From CAWAPS01 sp963783945 (GTDB lineage: Bacteria; Actinomycetota; Acidimicrobiia; Acidimicrobiales; Palsa-688), in NCBI GenBank assembly GCA_963783945.1, contig CAWAPS010000032.1, positions 1,109,000 through 1,172,999 on the forward strand: a DNA stretch of 64,000 nt, given 5' to 3'. How positions within the stretch are numbered: the first letter of the stretch is position 1; each line of letters starts with the position of its first letter. Position numbers and translations under genes: made by a program. Positions 38,301 through 48,243 of the stretch are shown here, piece by piece. The notes beneath the pieces were generated by a model. That model worked only from the letters and a program-made list of their open reading frames with translations. It did not search any database and was not told the origin of the DNA.

Positions 38301-38615
38301 CGCCGGTTTGCGGACGTAGTCAAGTCCGAGTGTGCAGCTGGTCGGGGCCGGTTTCGCTTTCGCCTCATTTCGAGGTCGGTGGGTCACGTGTGGGTCACGA
38401 AGCGGAATTCCAGACGTTCCCCGGAGGCACAAACTCCCAGGTCAGGCCCCTATTCTGTCGGGCGCGACAACTGCACTGATAATGCTGAGGTGGCTGGTTC
38501 GACTCCAGCTAGCCCCACAACTCCCTGGTAGAAGGCCACTTTTCTTCTGGAGATGGGCGCAGCAGAACCGTGCTGATGTCGCAGTCGCTCTTTCGTGGGT
38601 CACGCTCGGGTCACG
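38301..38615 (+). mobile_element. Fused right/left element end with att core (site B)
   Basis: Core GCACTGATAATGCTGAGGT at 38473-38491 followed by a 3' tRNA-Ile half ending at 38517. The 172 bp to the left (38301-38472) match 52049-52220 at roughly nine in ten positions by eye, including paired GGGTCACG at 38381 and 38392. The about 100 bp to the right match 33132-33229, with paired GGGTCACG at 38597 and 38608. This is right end of element 1 joined to left end of element 2. It has no tRNA 5' half, so it is not a tRNA gene. Confidence 0.78.
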
Positions 38616-38763
38616 GGGTGGCCCCGGTCGGTGACCGCGCGTATCGCCGAGCTTCGACCTGCGTCGCACGTCCAGGTGGCCCGCCACGTATCGGCACTTA
38701 TCTGGGACGGCCTGCCGGATACCACAGGGACGTCTGCCCGCACTTCTGACGGTTCCCCTTGTA

Positions 38764-39225
38764 TCACCGGGGTCGACGAGCGACGGAGGATGTTGGGGTT
38801 TCGGTCAGCGAATCGATGCAAGACGAGAGCGCGCTCGCAAGTTTCGATCTCGCCGGGTTGGAGAGCTTGCGGAGCATCTGCTCCTCCACAGCGTTGACTG
38901 AGTTGTTAGCAGATTTCAGAGTGCGCCGACCAGCCTCAGTTAGTTCGGCTTGGAGGACGCGTTGGTGCTGCGGATGAGGACGTCTCACCACGAACTGGAG
39001 TCTCTCCAGTTCTTGGAGCACGGCGTGCATGCTCTGTGGGGTCACGAATGCCCGACGAGCGAGGTCGGCATTCGAGAGCCCGGGCTCTTCATCTAAACCG
39101 GTGAGGACGGCGAACTGGGTCACCGTGAGATGGTGAGACCCGAGAGCATCGGCCATGGCGTCGTGCAGGACCGTCTGCGCCCTCTTTATCAAGTATCCCA
39201 CCCTGGCCGTCGTGACCTGGTCCAC
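38764..39225 (-). CDS. MarR family transcriptional regulator
   Basis: 153 residues. Winged helix LSNADLARRAFVTPQSMHAVLQELERLQFVVRR (parts: NADLARRAFVTPQSM, LERLQFVVRRPHP) between dimerisation helices. MarR repressors release DNA on binding small phenolic or similar ligands. Divergent from the VOC gene, with two inverted repeats in the 85-bp interval. GTG or alternative start at 39225. Confidence 0.92.
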   Translation of the reverse strand: MDQVTTARVGYLIKRAQTVLHDAMADALGSHHLTVTQFAVLTGLDEEPGLSNADLARRAFVTPQSMHAVLQELERLQFVVRRPHPQHQRVLQAELTEAGRRTLKSANNSVNAVEEQMLRKLSNPARSKLASALSSCIDSLTETPTSSVARRPR

Positions 39226-39236
39226 GCCTACCTCAC

Positions 39237-39274
39237 TATCAGTCTGCCTGATACAATCTCAGGATGCCTGAGAT
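39237..39274. promoter_or_regulatory. Two inverted repeats between marR and VOC gene
   Basis: TATCAG-TCTGC-CTGATA (39237-39253) and ATCTCAGG-ATG-CCTGAGAT (39256-39274 region), side by side. They share the half-site CCTGA. Probable MarR operators controlling both divergent genes. Confidence 0.65.
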
Positions 39275-39310
39275 AAGCTATCTTCTCCGACTCACGGAAA
39301 AGGACATCCG

Positions 39311-39667
39311 ATGACCGCACTCGGCCCTGACTTCATCGCTCTCCAGGTCCGCGATCTGGAGGCTTCCGCAGCCTTCTACACCGAGCACCTCGGCCTCGCC
39401 CGTGCTCAGGTGAGCCCTGACCACGCGGTGGTATTCGCCACGCAGCCCATGGCGTTCGCGGTGCGGGAGCCACTCGTCGATCTCGAGGCGGTCGAGCACC
39501 TCGGGTGGGGTGTGGCCATCTGGCTGAAGGCGGACGATCCGCAGGATCTGCACGAGGCAATGGTTGTCGCCGGAGTCCCGATCCTGGTCGCACCTTTCCA
39601 TGGGCCTTTCGGTCTCACCTTCACCTTCGCCGATCCCGACGGCTACGCCGTGACCATCCACGGCTGA
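39311..39667 (+). CDS. VOC superfamily protein (glyoxalase/bleomycin resistance fold)
   Basis: 118 residues: FIALQVRDLEASAAFYTEHLGL starts the first beta-alpha-beta-beta-beta unit; FTFADPDGYAVTIHG ends the second. Members bind a metal and act as glyoxalases, dioxygenases or antibiotic-binding proteins; which one cannot be told. ATG 39311 follows AAAAGGACAT. Its stop is one base from the next gene, so the two are coupled. Confidence 0.9.
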   Translation: MTALGPDFIALQVRDLEASAAFYTEHLGLARAQVSPDHAVVFATQPMAFAVREPLVDLEAVEHLGWGVAIWLKADDPQDLHEAMVVAGVPILVAPFHGPFGLTFTFADPDGYAVTIHG

Positions 39668-39668
39668 G

Positions 39669-40610
39669 ATGACTCCCGCCACAAGCTTTGTTTTCTCCCC
39701 GAGGGGGCCGTATTCGTTGGCGGCATCGATTCGGTACCTCGAGGGATTCGCTCCCGCCGCCTACGATGCCGAGTCGGCCGCGAGCTTGGAGATGGCCTTC
39801 TGCGTCGACGGCTACTGGGACCCAGTGGCAGTGCGCGTCCACGAGGAAACCGGTGCGGTTCACGGCACGGTTCACGGGGGCGACACGCTTGCCCCAGCGG
39901 TACTCGCGGCGGCGGTCGAGCAGGTCGAGCGGATCCTCTCGCTCGACATCGACGGTAGCGGCTTTCCCGACATCGCTCGTCTCGACCCGGTGGTCGCTCA
40001 ACTCCAGTCGAGGTATCCCGGCCTCCGCCCCGTCTGCTTCTGGTCGCCCTACGAAGCGGCGGCGTGGTCGGTGATCGGACAGCGAATCCGAATCGTGCAG
40101 GCAGCCACCATCAAGGCTCGCATCACCGCCGAACACGGTGAGACCATCGACGTTGGCGGTCGAACGGTCCGGGCCTTCTCGAACCCAGCCAAGCTGGCCC
40201 AGCTGTCCACGATCAATGGGCTGAGCGAGACCAAACTCCAGCGCCTTCGAGGTGTCGCCCAGGCCGCTCTCGGCGGGACCCTGGGCGCCGCCCGGCTGAG
40301 GTCACTCCCACGTTCCCAAGCCCTCGAGGAGTTGATCGCCATTCCCGGAATCGGCCCGTTCTCGGCCGAACTGATTCTTCTCCGCGGCGCAGGTGATCCG
40401 GACTACACGCCCACCGCCGAGCCGCGCCTCGCTCGAGCGATGGCGATCGCCTACGACATGAAGGCACCGCCCAGCGCCGCCGACATCGCCGAGATCAGCG
40501 AGGTCTGGAAGCCCTACCGCACGTGGGTCGCGCTCCTCCTCCGCATCATGCTCGAAGACGAGACCCACGAAATTGCAGGACAAGCCATCACCACAACGCC
40601 AGGACGGTGA
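39669..40610 (+). CDS. AlkA-like DNA glycosylase (HhH-GPD), Glu at the usual catalytic Asp
   Basis: 313 residues. N-terminal AlkA_N-like domain, then FWSPYEAAAWSVIGQRI and the helix-hairpin-helix LIAIPGIGPFSAELILLRGAGDPD. Alignment by eye with AlkA puts Glu in TPTAEPRLARAM where the catalytic Asp normally stands; the downstream WKPYRTWVALLL helix is typical. Removes alkylated purines in related enzymes. Coupled to the VOC gene; an alkylation or electrophile response is inferred. Confidence 0.9.
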   Translation: MTPATSFVFSPRGPYSLAASIRYLEGFAPAAYDAESAASLEMAFCVDGYWDPVAVRVHEETGAVHGTVHGGDTLAPAVLAAAVEQVERILSLDIDGSGFPDIARLDPVVAQLQSRYPGLRPVCFWSPYEAAAWSVIGQRIRIVQAATIKARITAEHGETIDVGGRTVRAFSNPAKLAQLSTINGLSETKLQRLRGVAQAALGGTLGAARLRSLPRSQALEELIAIPGIGPFSAELILLRGAGDPDYTPTAEPRLARAMAIAYDMKAPPSAADIAEISEVWKPYRTWVALLLRIMLEDETHEIAGQAITTTPGR

Positions 40611-40849
40611 CCCCGTGCGGTCCCGACAGGAAGGCTGGGCTCAAGTCGAGCCTCCTTCCCCGGGCGCCCCACCAGCCATCATCGATCGAGGTCCACTCTG
40701 CCAGCAGCACGCCAGCGTCGGAGGGGTGCCCCCGAACGCAAGGTGGCATACCTGAACGCCAGGAAACGAACCCTTTTCGTTCGCGCGAGCATTTGCGGCC
40801 CAGCGGTCATTGTTGGCGGGTGGTTGCTCGGTGCTGTGGCTGTTGGGTG

Positions 40850-41512
40850 TCAGCCGGGGGTGACCAGGCCGGTCTCGTAGGCGATCATCACCAACTGGGC
40901 CCGGTCGTGGGCGTCTAGTTTCATGAGGAGTCGGCTGACGTGGGTTTTGGCGGTGGCTGGTGAGATGTGCAGTCGAACGCCGATCTCGGCGTTGGACCAC
41001 CCGCCGGCCACTTCGGCGAGGACTTCCCGTTCCCGGACCGAGAGCGTCTCCAGCAGGGCCGGTGACGGCCGATCGGTGGTGTCGGGTCGGTCGGCGAACT
41101 CCTGGATGAGGCGACGGGTGATGCTGGGGGCGAGGAGGGCGTCGCCGTCGGCGAGGGTGCGGATGCCGGCGAGTAGCTCCTCGGGGGCGGTGTCTTTGAG
41201 GAGGAAGCCGCTGGCGCCGGCTCGGAGCGCCCGGTAGACGTAGTCGTCGAGGTCGAAGGTGGTGAGCATGAGTACCCGGGTGGCGGCCGTGGCCGGGTCG
41301 GTGGTGATAGCCCGGGCGGCCTCGATGCCGTCGAGGACCGGCATGCGGATGTCCATGAGGACGACATCGGGGCGATGGAGCCGGACCAGGGCGACGGCCT
41401 CGGCGCCGTCAGTTGCCTCGCCCATCACTTGCATGTCGGTGGCGGCGTTTACCATGACCACGAAGCCGGCCCGGACCAGCGCTTGGTCGTCGGCGATGAC
41501 GACGGTGATCAT
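40850..41512 (-). CDS. NarL/FixJ family response regulator
   Basis: 220 residues. Receiver with VVIADDQALVRAGF, phospho-acceptor Asp in VLMDIRMPVLDG (about residue 54) and FLLKDTAPEE; C-terminal LuxR-type helix-turn-helix LSVREREVLAEVAGGWSN. ATG overlaps the histidine kinase stop (ATGA). Partner of the adjacent kinase; the divergent MMPL exporter is the likely target. Confidence 0.95.
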   Translation of the reverse strand: MITVVIADDQALVRAGFVVMVNAATDMQVMGEATDGAEAVALVRLHRPDVVLMDIRMPVLDGIEAARAITTDPATAATRVLMLTTFDLDDYVYRALRAGASGFLLKDTAPEELLAGIRTLADGDALLAPSITRRLIQEFADRPDTTDRPSPALLETLSVREREVLAEVAGGWSNAEIGVRLHISPATAKTHVSRLLMKLDAHDRAQLVMIAYETGLVTPG

Positions 41513-42777
41513 GGCTGGGCGCGGTCGCGGTCGTGGAGGCCGTTGGTGTGGAGGGTGGCGGTGATGCGAAAGCCGTTGGCGCAGGGCCCGGCGTCGAGTT
41601 GGCCGCCGAAGAGGGCGGCCCGTTCGCGCATCCCGATCAACCCGTGACCGCTGCCGACGCGGGGTAACGGTGGGTGCCAAGCTTGGCCCTTGGGGGCCGT
41701 CGTCGGCGACCTCGATGCGCACCTCGTCGGGGCTGTAGGCGATCCGGACCCGAGCGCGGGTGGGACCGGCGTGGCGGACCACGTTGGTCAGCGCCTCCTG
41801 GACAATCCGGTACGCCGATAGGTCGGCCGCGGGTGGCAGGTCCCGAGCAGCGCCTTCGACGTCCATGGTGACCGCGACGCCGGCCACTTTCATGGCGGCG
41901 ACCAGGCGGTCGAGGTCGCGAGGCCCGGAGCCGGCCCAAGTTCGGTGTGGTGATCGTCGGTGTCGCGCAGGACCCCGACCAGCAGGCGCATTTCCTGCAA
42001 TGACCGGCGGGTGGTGGTCTCGATGATGGTAAGCGCTTCTCGGGCCTGCTCGGGTTGGCTGTCGATGACCATACGGGCCACCCCCGAACGCACCGCGATG
42101 ACGCTCATGGCGTGGGCCACGATGTCATGCAACTCGCGGGCGATCTCCACCCGCTCGTCGGACACGGCCCGGCGGACCTGCTCCACCCGTTCGGCCTCGA
42201 TCGCGGCGGCCCGCTCGGCGGCCCGTTCCTTGTAACGCTCGGTGTAAACCCGAGTCGCTCTCACGTTCTCCCCCGCCAGCCAGCCGACCCCGATGAGAGC
42301 AACGCTGCCGATGGTGGCGGGCACCACCCGGCTGCTGCCGCCGCCGCCGGCGATGACGGCGGCGATCAAACCGGCCGACACCACGCTCGCCACGATCAGG
42401 GCCGTCCGCCGCGAGGACACGACGACCAGGGAGTAGACGGCCATGACCAGATAGAACCCGGCCGGCTGGCTGGCCCGGACGCCGGCGCTGACCGCGGCCA
42501 CCACAAAGGTCAGCACCAGGACGGGCCACGGGAACCGGCGCCGGAACAGGATGGCCACCGACGTCACCGCGTACGCCGCCCAACCGGCCGCCTCCCAAGC
42601 GGCCCCTGACACCGTCGCCATCCGGGGCAGCACGAACGCGCAGAAGGCGCTCAGTATCACCACGGCCGCCACGTCCATCAGCACCAGCTGAGCCGGGCTG
42701 TAGTGATACCGGGCCAGACGGTAAACCAGCGGCAGGTCCGGATCGCCGTCGCCCGCGACCAGGCCACCGTCATCCAT
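41509..42777 (-). CDS. DesK/NarX-type sensor histidine kinase with two compensating frameshifts
   Basis: 422 codons if both shifts are corrected. Start ATG 42775-42777 (MDDGGLVAGDGD). Five to six membrane helices (about residues 25-160), then HisKA_3 ARELHDIVAHAMSVIAVR with the phospho-His, and the ATPase with YRIVQEALTNVVRHA, VRIEVADDG and GHGLIGMRERAALFGG. The frame is lost near 41922 (a missing C in CTC[C]GCGAC, minus-strand sense) and regained near 41690 (an extra C in a C run). All catalytic motifs survive in their own frames. Confidence 0.88.
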
Positions 42778-43009
42778 GGCACCGACGGTAGTTCCGAACG
42801 GCCACCGAGGGCGTACCCCTCCAGGGTGGTTCTGCCCTACACCTCCAGATGTACGCCAGTTCGCAAAAGGGACGCCGATACCCCCACGGCCGCAGCCGAA
42901 ATCGAGCCTGTGGGCCGACGACACCCACCGCGAAAACCCCGATCATTGAACCCAGATGCGACCGCGCCGCCTTGGCGCTGCGCCGTAGACCCCCCCGGAG
43001 GTTCTTCTC

Positions 43010-45243
43010 ATGACCCGATTGGCCCGTTGGTGCTTCCACCATCGCCGGACGGTGGTAGCCGGATGGCTGCTGGCCGTAATCACCATGCTCGGGCTGAGCC
43101 AGGGACTGGGGAGTCATTTCAACTCCAACTTCAACCTGCCCAACACCGACTCCCAGGCCGCGGTCAGCCTTTTGACCAAGAACTTCCCCGCCGCGTCGGG
43201 CGAGGGCGACCAGATCGTCATCCAGGCCACCCACGGCGCCACCATACGGTCCGCCTCGGTGGAGGGCCCGGTGACCGCCGCGCTGGCCAGAGTGGCCAAT
43301 GTCCCCGGCGTGGAGACCGTCGGCAGCCCCTACACCAAAGCGGGCGCCGCCCAGATCAGCCGGGACGGCACCGTCGCCTTCGCCACCGTGACGTGGGACA
43401 AGAAGTCCGCCAACGTGACCAAGACCGACGCCAAGAACCTGATCGCGGCGGCTGAGTCCGCCGACGGCGCCAACATCCACATCTCCCTCGGCGGCCAATC
43501 CATCACCAACTCCGAGAACTCCGGCACCGGGCTGTCCGTGGGCGTCGGCGTGCTCGCCGCCCTCGTCATCCTGCTCATCGTTTTCGGGGGGGCGGTCTTG
43601 GCCGCCCTGATGCCACTGCTGGCCGCCGCCCTCGCCCTGGTGATCGCCACCCAGGGCATCGGCCTGCTCAGCCACGCCTTCGACGTGGCCAGCGTGGCCA
43701 CCGAACTGGCCATCCTGATCGGCCTCGGCGTCGGGGTCGACTACGGGCTGTTCATCATCAGCCGACATCGCACCGCGCTCAAAACCGGGCTGTCCTACGA
43801 AGACGCCGTCGCCCAGGCGGTGAACACCTCAGGACGCACCGTCCTGTTCGCCGGGACGACGGTGTGCATCGCCCTGCTCGGCCAGTTCGCCCTCGGCGTC
43901 ACCTTCCTCTACGGGCTGTCCATCTCCTCGGCCATCGCGGTGGCCTTCACCATGGCCACCTCCCTGACCTTCCTGCCCGCCATGCTCGGCTTCGTCGGCC
44001 CCAAGGTCCTGTCCCGCCGGGAACGAGCCGTCCTGGCCCGCGGCACCACACCGGCGAACGCCGCCGGCTTCTGGCTGCAATGGGCGAAGGTTGTCGAAGC
44101 CCGCAAGAAGCTCGTCGCGGTCGCGGCCCTGGGCATCGTGGTCACCCTCGCCCTGCCCATCCTCGGCCTGCGGCTCGGCTCGTCCGACGCCAGCACCGAC
44201 CCGGCCTCTTCGACCACCCACCAGGCCTACGCGGCGCTGGCCGACGGATTCGGACCCGGGTTCAACGGTCCGTTCCAGCTCGCCGCCCAGGTATCCAGCC
44301 CCGCCGACACGGCCGCCTTCAACCAGCTCCTGACCACCGCCGCCCACACTCCCGGGGTGGCGTCGGTGACCCCGGCGCGCACCTCCCCCAACGGAAAAGT
44401 CGTCCTGGCCACCCTCTACCCGACCACCAGCCCACAGGCCAAACAGACCGTCAGCCTGGCCAACCAGCTGCGCCACGACCTGATCCCCCAAGCCGAGAAG
44501 GGCACCACCCTGCAAGTCCACGTCGGCGGGGTCACGCCCACCAACATCGACTTCTCCCACGTGCTGACCAGCAAACTCCCCCTGTTCATCGCCGTGGTCG
44601 TCGTCCTCGCCTTCCTGCTCCTTGTCGCCGTGTTCCGCAGCCTGCTCATCCCCCTGGTCGCCTCGATCATGAACCTGCTGTCGATCGGCGCCGCCCTGGG
44701 GGCCATGAACGCGGTGTTCAACTGGGGCTGGGGAAAATCGATCCTCGGCCTGTCGGGGACCGGGCCCATCGACGCCTTCATCCCCGTGCTCATGTTCTCG
44801 GTCCTCTTCGGCCTGTCCATGGACTACGAGGTCTACCTGGTGTCGCGCATGCAAGAAGAATGGCGCCACCTCCACCACACCAACCCCGCGGCCTGGTCGG
44901 GCTGGCCAGGCGGGCGTCCAGACGCAACCACCAAGCCGTTACCACCGGCCACGCCAACAGCGGACCGATCATCGCCGCCGCGGCCGGGATCATGATCCTG
45001 GTATTCGGGTCCTTCATGCTCGGCAACCAACAGGTCCTCAAAGAGTTCGGCTTCGGGCTGGCCTTCTCGGTCCTCGTCGACGCCCTGATCATCAGGATGC
45101 TCCTGGTACCGGCCATCATGCACCTCATCGGCCCCGCCAACTGGGCCATGCCGACCTGGATCAACCGCATCCTGCCCAACCTCTCCGTAGAAGCAGACGA
45201 CGATCCCGCCCCCGACCCAAGCGAACTGATCACAGTGTCATGA
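43010..45243 (+). CDS. MMPL family (RND) exporter, one frameshift
   Basis: About 744 residues. Twelve predicted membrane helices in two halves, each preceded by a large outer loop; LIGLGVGVDYGLFIISRHR and SVLFGLSMDYEVYLVSRMQEE are the GxxxDY proton-relay motifs of MMPL proteins. Frame shifts near 44900 (one base missing after NPAAWSG); the last helices (AAAAGIMILVFGSFMLG onward) are in the next frame, ending at TGA 45241. Exports lipids, drugs or siderophores in relatives. Divergent from the two-component pair with 232 bp between. Confidence 0.9.
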
Positions 45244-45513
45244 CCGCCCTGCGGCGACCCCAACACCAGCCCGGCCCGACAGAGCCTCCGCTGCTAGCGG
45301 AGTTGCCACGCCTGGTACGGCATCTTTCGGGGCACCTCTGGAGTCCAAGCCGCGAGACATTTGGGACATCGGCGAGGCCCCCCATGGCAGTCCGGGTGGG
45401 GATCCCCCAATGGGCACCTGATTGGCCGGGCAAGGCTCTATCAGTTTCGCCTATTGCCGTTCGCTCACGGACGCGACTCCCGATGAGCGAGGTTCCTGCC
45501 TGGTCCTTGACCG

Positions 45514-45993
45514 TTAGGTCGTCTCGCCGAGGCCGTGGGCGATCCAGCCGGGCGTTTCTACACGGACCGGCGATGCCCCGACCAGGGCCGCCAGGTCAGA
45601 CTCAAGGCGCTCGAGCTGTTTGGGGCCGATCTTCCGCTTCCACTTGTCGCGCAGCTCGTCGAAGACGGCTTCGCCTACTCGCATGACTTCGAAGCCGAGC
45701 GCCGTGACCTGAAGAAGTTTGCGACGGGCGTCGAGCGGATCAGCACCGCGTGCCACGTAGCCGCGCTCCTCAAGCACCGCCACAGTCTTGGCCGCCGCTT
45801 GCTTGGAGACCGACAGACGCCGACCCAGCTCCGAAGCATCGTCGGCGCCCGCCGCGATGGCTCGCATGGCGAAGTCATGGACGGGCCGCACATCTTCGTA
45901 TCCTCGCTGGGCGAGCTCCAGGATCGCATCGTCTACCAGGACCCGAAATCCTCCGAGGAGGAGTAGAGCGAGGTCGGCGCCCGAGCGTGACAT
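45514..45993 (-). CDS. MarR family transcriptional regulator
   Basis: 159 residues; DDASELGRRLSVSKQAAAKTVAVLEERGYV is the winged helix (parts: ELGRRLSVSKQAAAKTV, LEERGYVARG) followed by the wing with DPLDARRKLLQVTALG. Divergent from the epoxide-hydrolase-like gene, with a strong inverted repeat between them. Short intergenic space upstream of the MMPL end holds nothing recognisable. Confidence 0.92.
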   Translation of the reverse strand: MSRSGADLALLLLGGFRVLVDDAILELAQRGYEDVRPVHDFAMRAIAAGADDASELGRRLSVSKQAAAKTVAVLEERGYVARGADPLDARRKLLQVTALGFEVMRVGEAVFDELRDKWKRKIGPKQLERLESDLAALVGASPVRVETPGWIAHGLGETT

Positions 45994-46025
45994 GAAGCTG
46001 ATCGTAAACCAGACGTTTTGACAAG

Positions 46026-46064
46026 GTCAACCTGGTTGTCTACTCTTTGGACAACCAGGTTGAC
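46026..46064. promoter_or_regulatory. Double-dyad MarR operator
   Basis: Perfect 15-bp inverted repeat GTCAACCTGGTTGTC (46026-46040) / GACAACCAGGTTGAC (46050-46064) with a 9-nt spacer. Each arm is itself a palindrome (CAACC-N-GGTTG), so two MarR dimers could bind. It ends 17 bp before the hydrolase start and lies 32 bp from the marR start. Confidence 0.8.
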
Positions 46065-46081
46065 GATTCTAGGAGACTGAC

Positions 46082-46969
46082 ATGACCGCAACTGCCGAGC
46101 GGGCCTCACTGGCCGGGGTCACGCACCGCTACGCCAAGGTCAACGGGACTGAGCTGCACTACGTGGCGGCGGGCAGTGAAGGAACCTCGGTTTTGCTGGT
46201 CCATGGTTTCCCCGAGACGTGGTGGACCTTCCGCAAGCTCATCCCGCGGCTCGCCGCCAGCCACCGTGTCTATGCCGTGGATCTGCGCGGGTTCGGTGAC
46301 TCTGACAACCGGTCAGGCTCCTACGACAGCAAGACCTCCGCCGAGGACCTGCACCTTCTGATCGAACAGCTCAACGTCGGCCCAGTGCACCTCACCGGCC
46401 AGGACATCAGCGGGGCGACTGTCTTGCGTCTCGCCGCTACGCACCCCGAGGATGTGCGCAGCTTCACCGCCATCGAGATGGGCCTACCGGGGTTCGGCCT
46501 TGAGATGCTGGCCGACGTCACCCACGGGGGTACCTGGCACATCGGCGTTCTTGCCGCCCCCGGGATTCCCGAGATGCTCCTCGCCGGTCGCGAGCGCGAG
46601 TTCCTCGGACAGTTCGCCTTTCCGGCCATGAGCGCCACCCCCGAAGAGATCAGCGACACCGACATCGACGAATTCGTCCGCACCTACTCCCGTCCCGACG
46701 GCTGGCGCGGAGCGATCGGCCTCTACCAGTCCATGCTCCAAGAAGGCGACGAGATCGCAACCCTTGTCGCCAGGCACAAGCTCAACATGCCGGTGCTGGC
46801 GATCGGAACTGGAGGCGGCGAGTTCACCTTGGCAACGATGAGCCAGGTCAGCTCCGATCCAGTCCGATCAGTGACTCTCGAAGGCGTCGGCCACTACGCA
46901 GCCCTAGAGGCACCCGACCAGGTGGCACACGCTCTTCTCGACTTCTTCAGCATTGTTGACGCCACCTGA
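46082..46969 (+). CDS. Alpha/beta hydrolase, epoxide hydrolase/dehalogenase-like
   Basis: 295 residues. HGFPETWWTF oxyanion loop and nucleophile elbow GQDISG with Asp instead of Ser, as in epoxide hydrolases and haloalkane dehalogenases; catalytic His in GVGHYAALEAP. The cap-domain tyrosines are not obvious. Substrate unknown. Regulated presumably by the divergent MarR through the double dyad. Confidence 0.92.
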   Translation: MTATAERASLAGVTHRYAKVNGTELHYVAAGSEGTSVLLVHGFPETWWTFRKLIPRLAASHRVYAVDLRGFGDSDNRSGSYDSKTSAEDLHLLIEQLNVGPVHLTGQDISGATVLRLAATHPEDVRSFTAIEMGLPGFGLEMLADVTHGGTWHIGVLAAPGIPEMLLAGREREFLGQFAFPAMSATPEEISDTDIDEFVRTYSRPDGWRGAIGLYQSMLQEGDEIATLVARHKLNMPVLAIGTGGGEFTLATMSQVSSDPVRSVTLEGVGHYAALEAPDQVAHALLDFFSIVDAT

Positions 46970-47296
46970 ACGTCTGGATCGTTACCCCGACCCAACCGAA
47001 GCGTCCAAACCGCAGCCGGGGCTCGGTTCGGAAGCGGTTCACTCGGCGACCCGAGTGCCCCAGAATGATCAGTGATTCCGCCGTCGCGCTGCATCCCAGA
47101 ACGTCGGAGCAGCATTGTGGCCTCCTTGGAGTCGCGGGACCGTAGCCGGGCAAAAGGTGCAGATCTGCCGACCAGTGCATCGGAGGTGGGCACGTCAACC
47201 GAATGACTGAGCCAGCGTTCTGCGCCGATCGTTTCGACCGACCAGCTGGGTCCAGCGCCCGGGCTTGCGGCACCTTTCCGTGGAGGTGGTCCAGTC
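46970..47296. other. Intergenic, nothing recognised
   Basis: About 330 bp between convergent hydrolase and XRE regulator. Frames across it show no family pattern and no clear hairpin was found. Confidence 0.5.
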
Positions 47297-48142
47297 TCAG
47301 TGGATGAGTTCTTGTGTGCCGACGATGATGGCCAGCGCGAGCCTGTCGGCGTCGTCGGTGCCTGGTTCGGCTGTGTAGATCGTGATGCGAATGTCGTCGC
47401 CGGCGTCGACGAGGGTGTCGCAGTCGAGGGTGAGGTGCCCGACAGCTGGGTGGTCGATGGTCTTGTGCCGTGACCTGTCCCGGGGTCGGGGCATGTCGGG
47501 GAATTCCCAGAGCTCTGCGAAGCGGGGGCTCTGGGCGCGGAGTTCGCGAACGAGGTTGTCGACTCTGCGGTCTTTGGGAAACCGGGCTGCGGTCAGGCGC
47601 AGGTCGGCCACCAAGGCGGTCTGCAGTTCCTCGTGCTCTTGCGGCGTGTGGACGGCGCGGGTGCCCGGGCCGATCAGTTGGCGCCAGACGTTGTTGCGTT
47701 CCAAGCCGCGCCAAGCCGTGGTGTCTCCCATGAGGGCGTTGTAGGCGGCGTTGGCCACGATCAGGTACCACGCCGCGTCGTAGACGACGACCGGTGTGGT
47801 GGCCATACGGTCGAGCAAGCGCTGCAGGCTGGGCGCGACGCGTGAGGAAACCACGTCGAGGCCGGGGGGAGCCAGGCCGGCGAACCGGTAGAGGTGTTCT
47901 CTTTCGACGTCGGACAGGCGCAGAGCGCGGGCCAGCGATTCGACCACCTGGGCGGAGGGCGACGTCGCCCGCCCCTGTTCGAGCCGGGTCAGGTAGTCGA
48001 CCGAGATGCTGGCCAACCCGGCGAGCTCCTCCCGGCGCAGGCCAGCGGCGCGCCGGCGGTTACCGATGGGGACGCCCACCGTCTCGGGGGCGAGTCGGTC
48101 GCGCCAGCGGCGTACGGCGGAGCCGAACTCCCACGAATCCAC
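47297..48142 (-). CDS. XRE-type regulator with MmyB-like ligand domain
   Basis: 281 residues. Helix-turn-helix RRAAGLRREELAGLASISVDYLTRLEQGR (parts: LRREELAGLASISVDYL, RLEQGRATSPS), then a PAS-like MmyB domain with VVVYDAAWYLIVANAAYNAL and HPAVGHLTLDCDTL. This family in Actinobacteria commonly sits divergent to an SDR gene that it regulates; that is the arrangement here (101 bp to the SDR). Confidence 0.93.
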   Translation of the reverse strand: MDSWEFGSAVRRWRDRLAPETVGVPIGNRRRAAGLRREELAGLASISVDYLTRLEQGRATSPSAQVVESLARALRLSDVEREHLYRFAGLAPPGLDVVSSRVAPSLQRLLDRMATTPVVVYDAAWYLIVANAAYNALMGDTTAWRGLERNNVWRQLIGPGTRAVHTPQEHEELQTALVADLRLTAARFPKDRRVDNLVRELRAQSPRFAELWEFPDMPRPRDRSRHKTIDHPAVGHLTLDCDTLVDAGDDIRITIYTAEPGTDDADRLALAIIVGTQELIH

Positions 48143-48243
48143 ACCTCCAGTATGCGAGCCCGGAGGCGGCTTGTGGTGGCCCTGGCGGTCCTATGACAAC
48201 GGGGCCGCTTCCTGCCAGCGGATATATGGCGCAGGCTGGAACC

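Noticed and set aside
38473..38517. Second and third tRNA-Ile genes at 38473 and 52221
   Set aside because: Both lack the acceptor 5' strand and D arm; they are att-associated 3' halves.
38442..38687. Minus-strand frame through the tRNA half with SVTHERATATSARFC
   Set aside because: It reads the tRNA copy and att flank backwards; similar text arises at each att copy, so it is not a gene.
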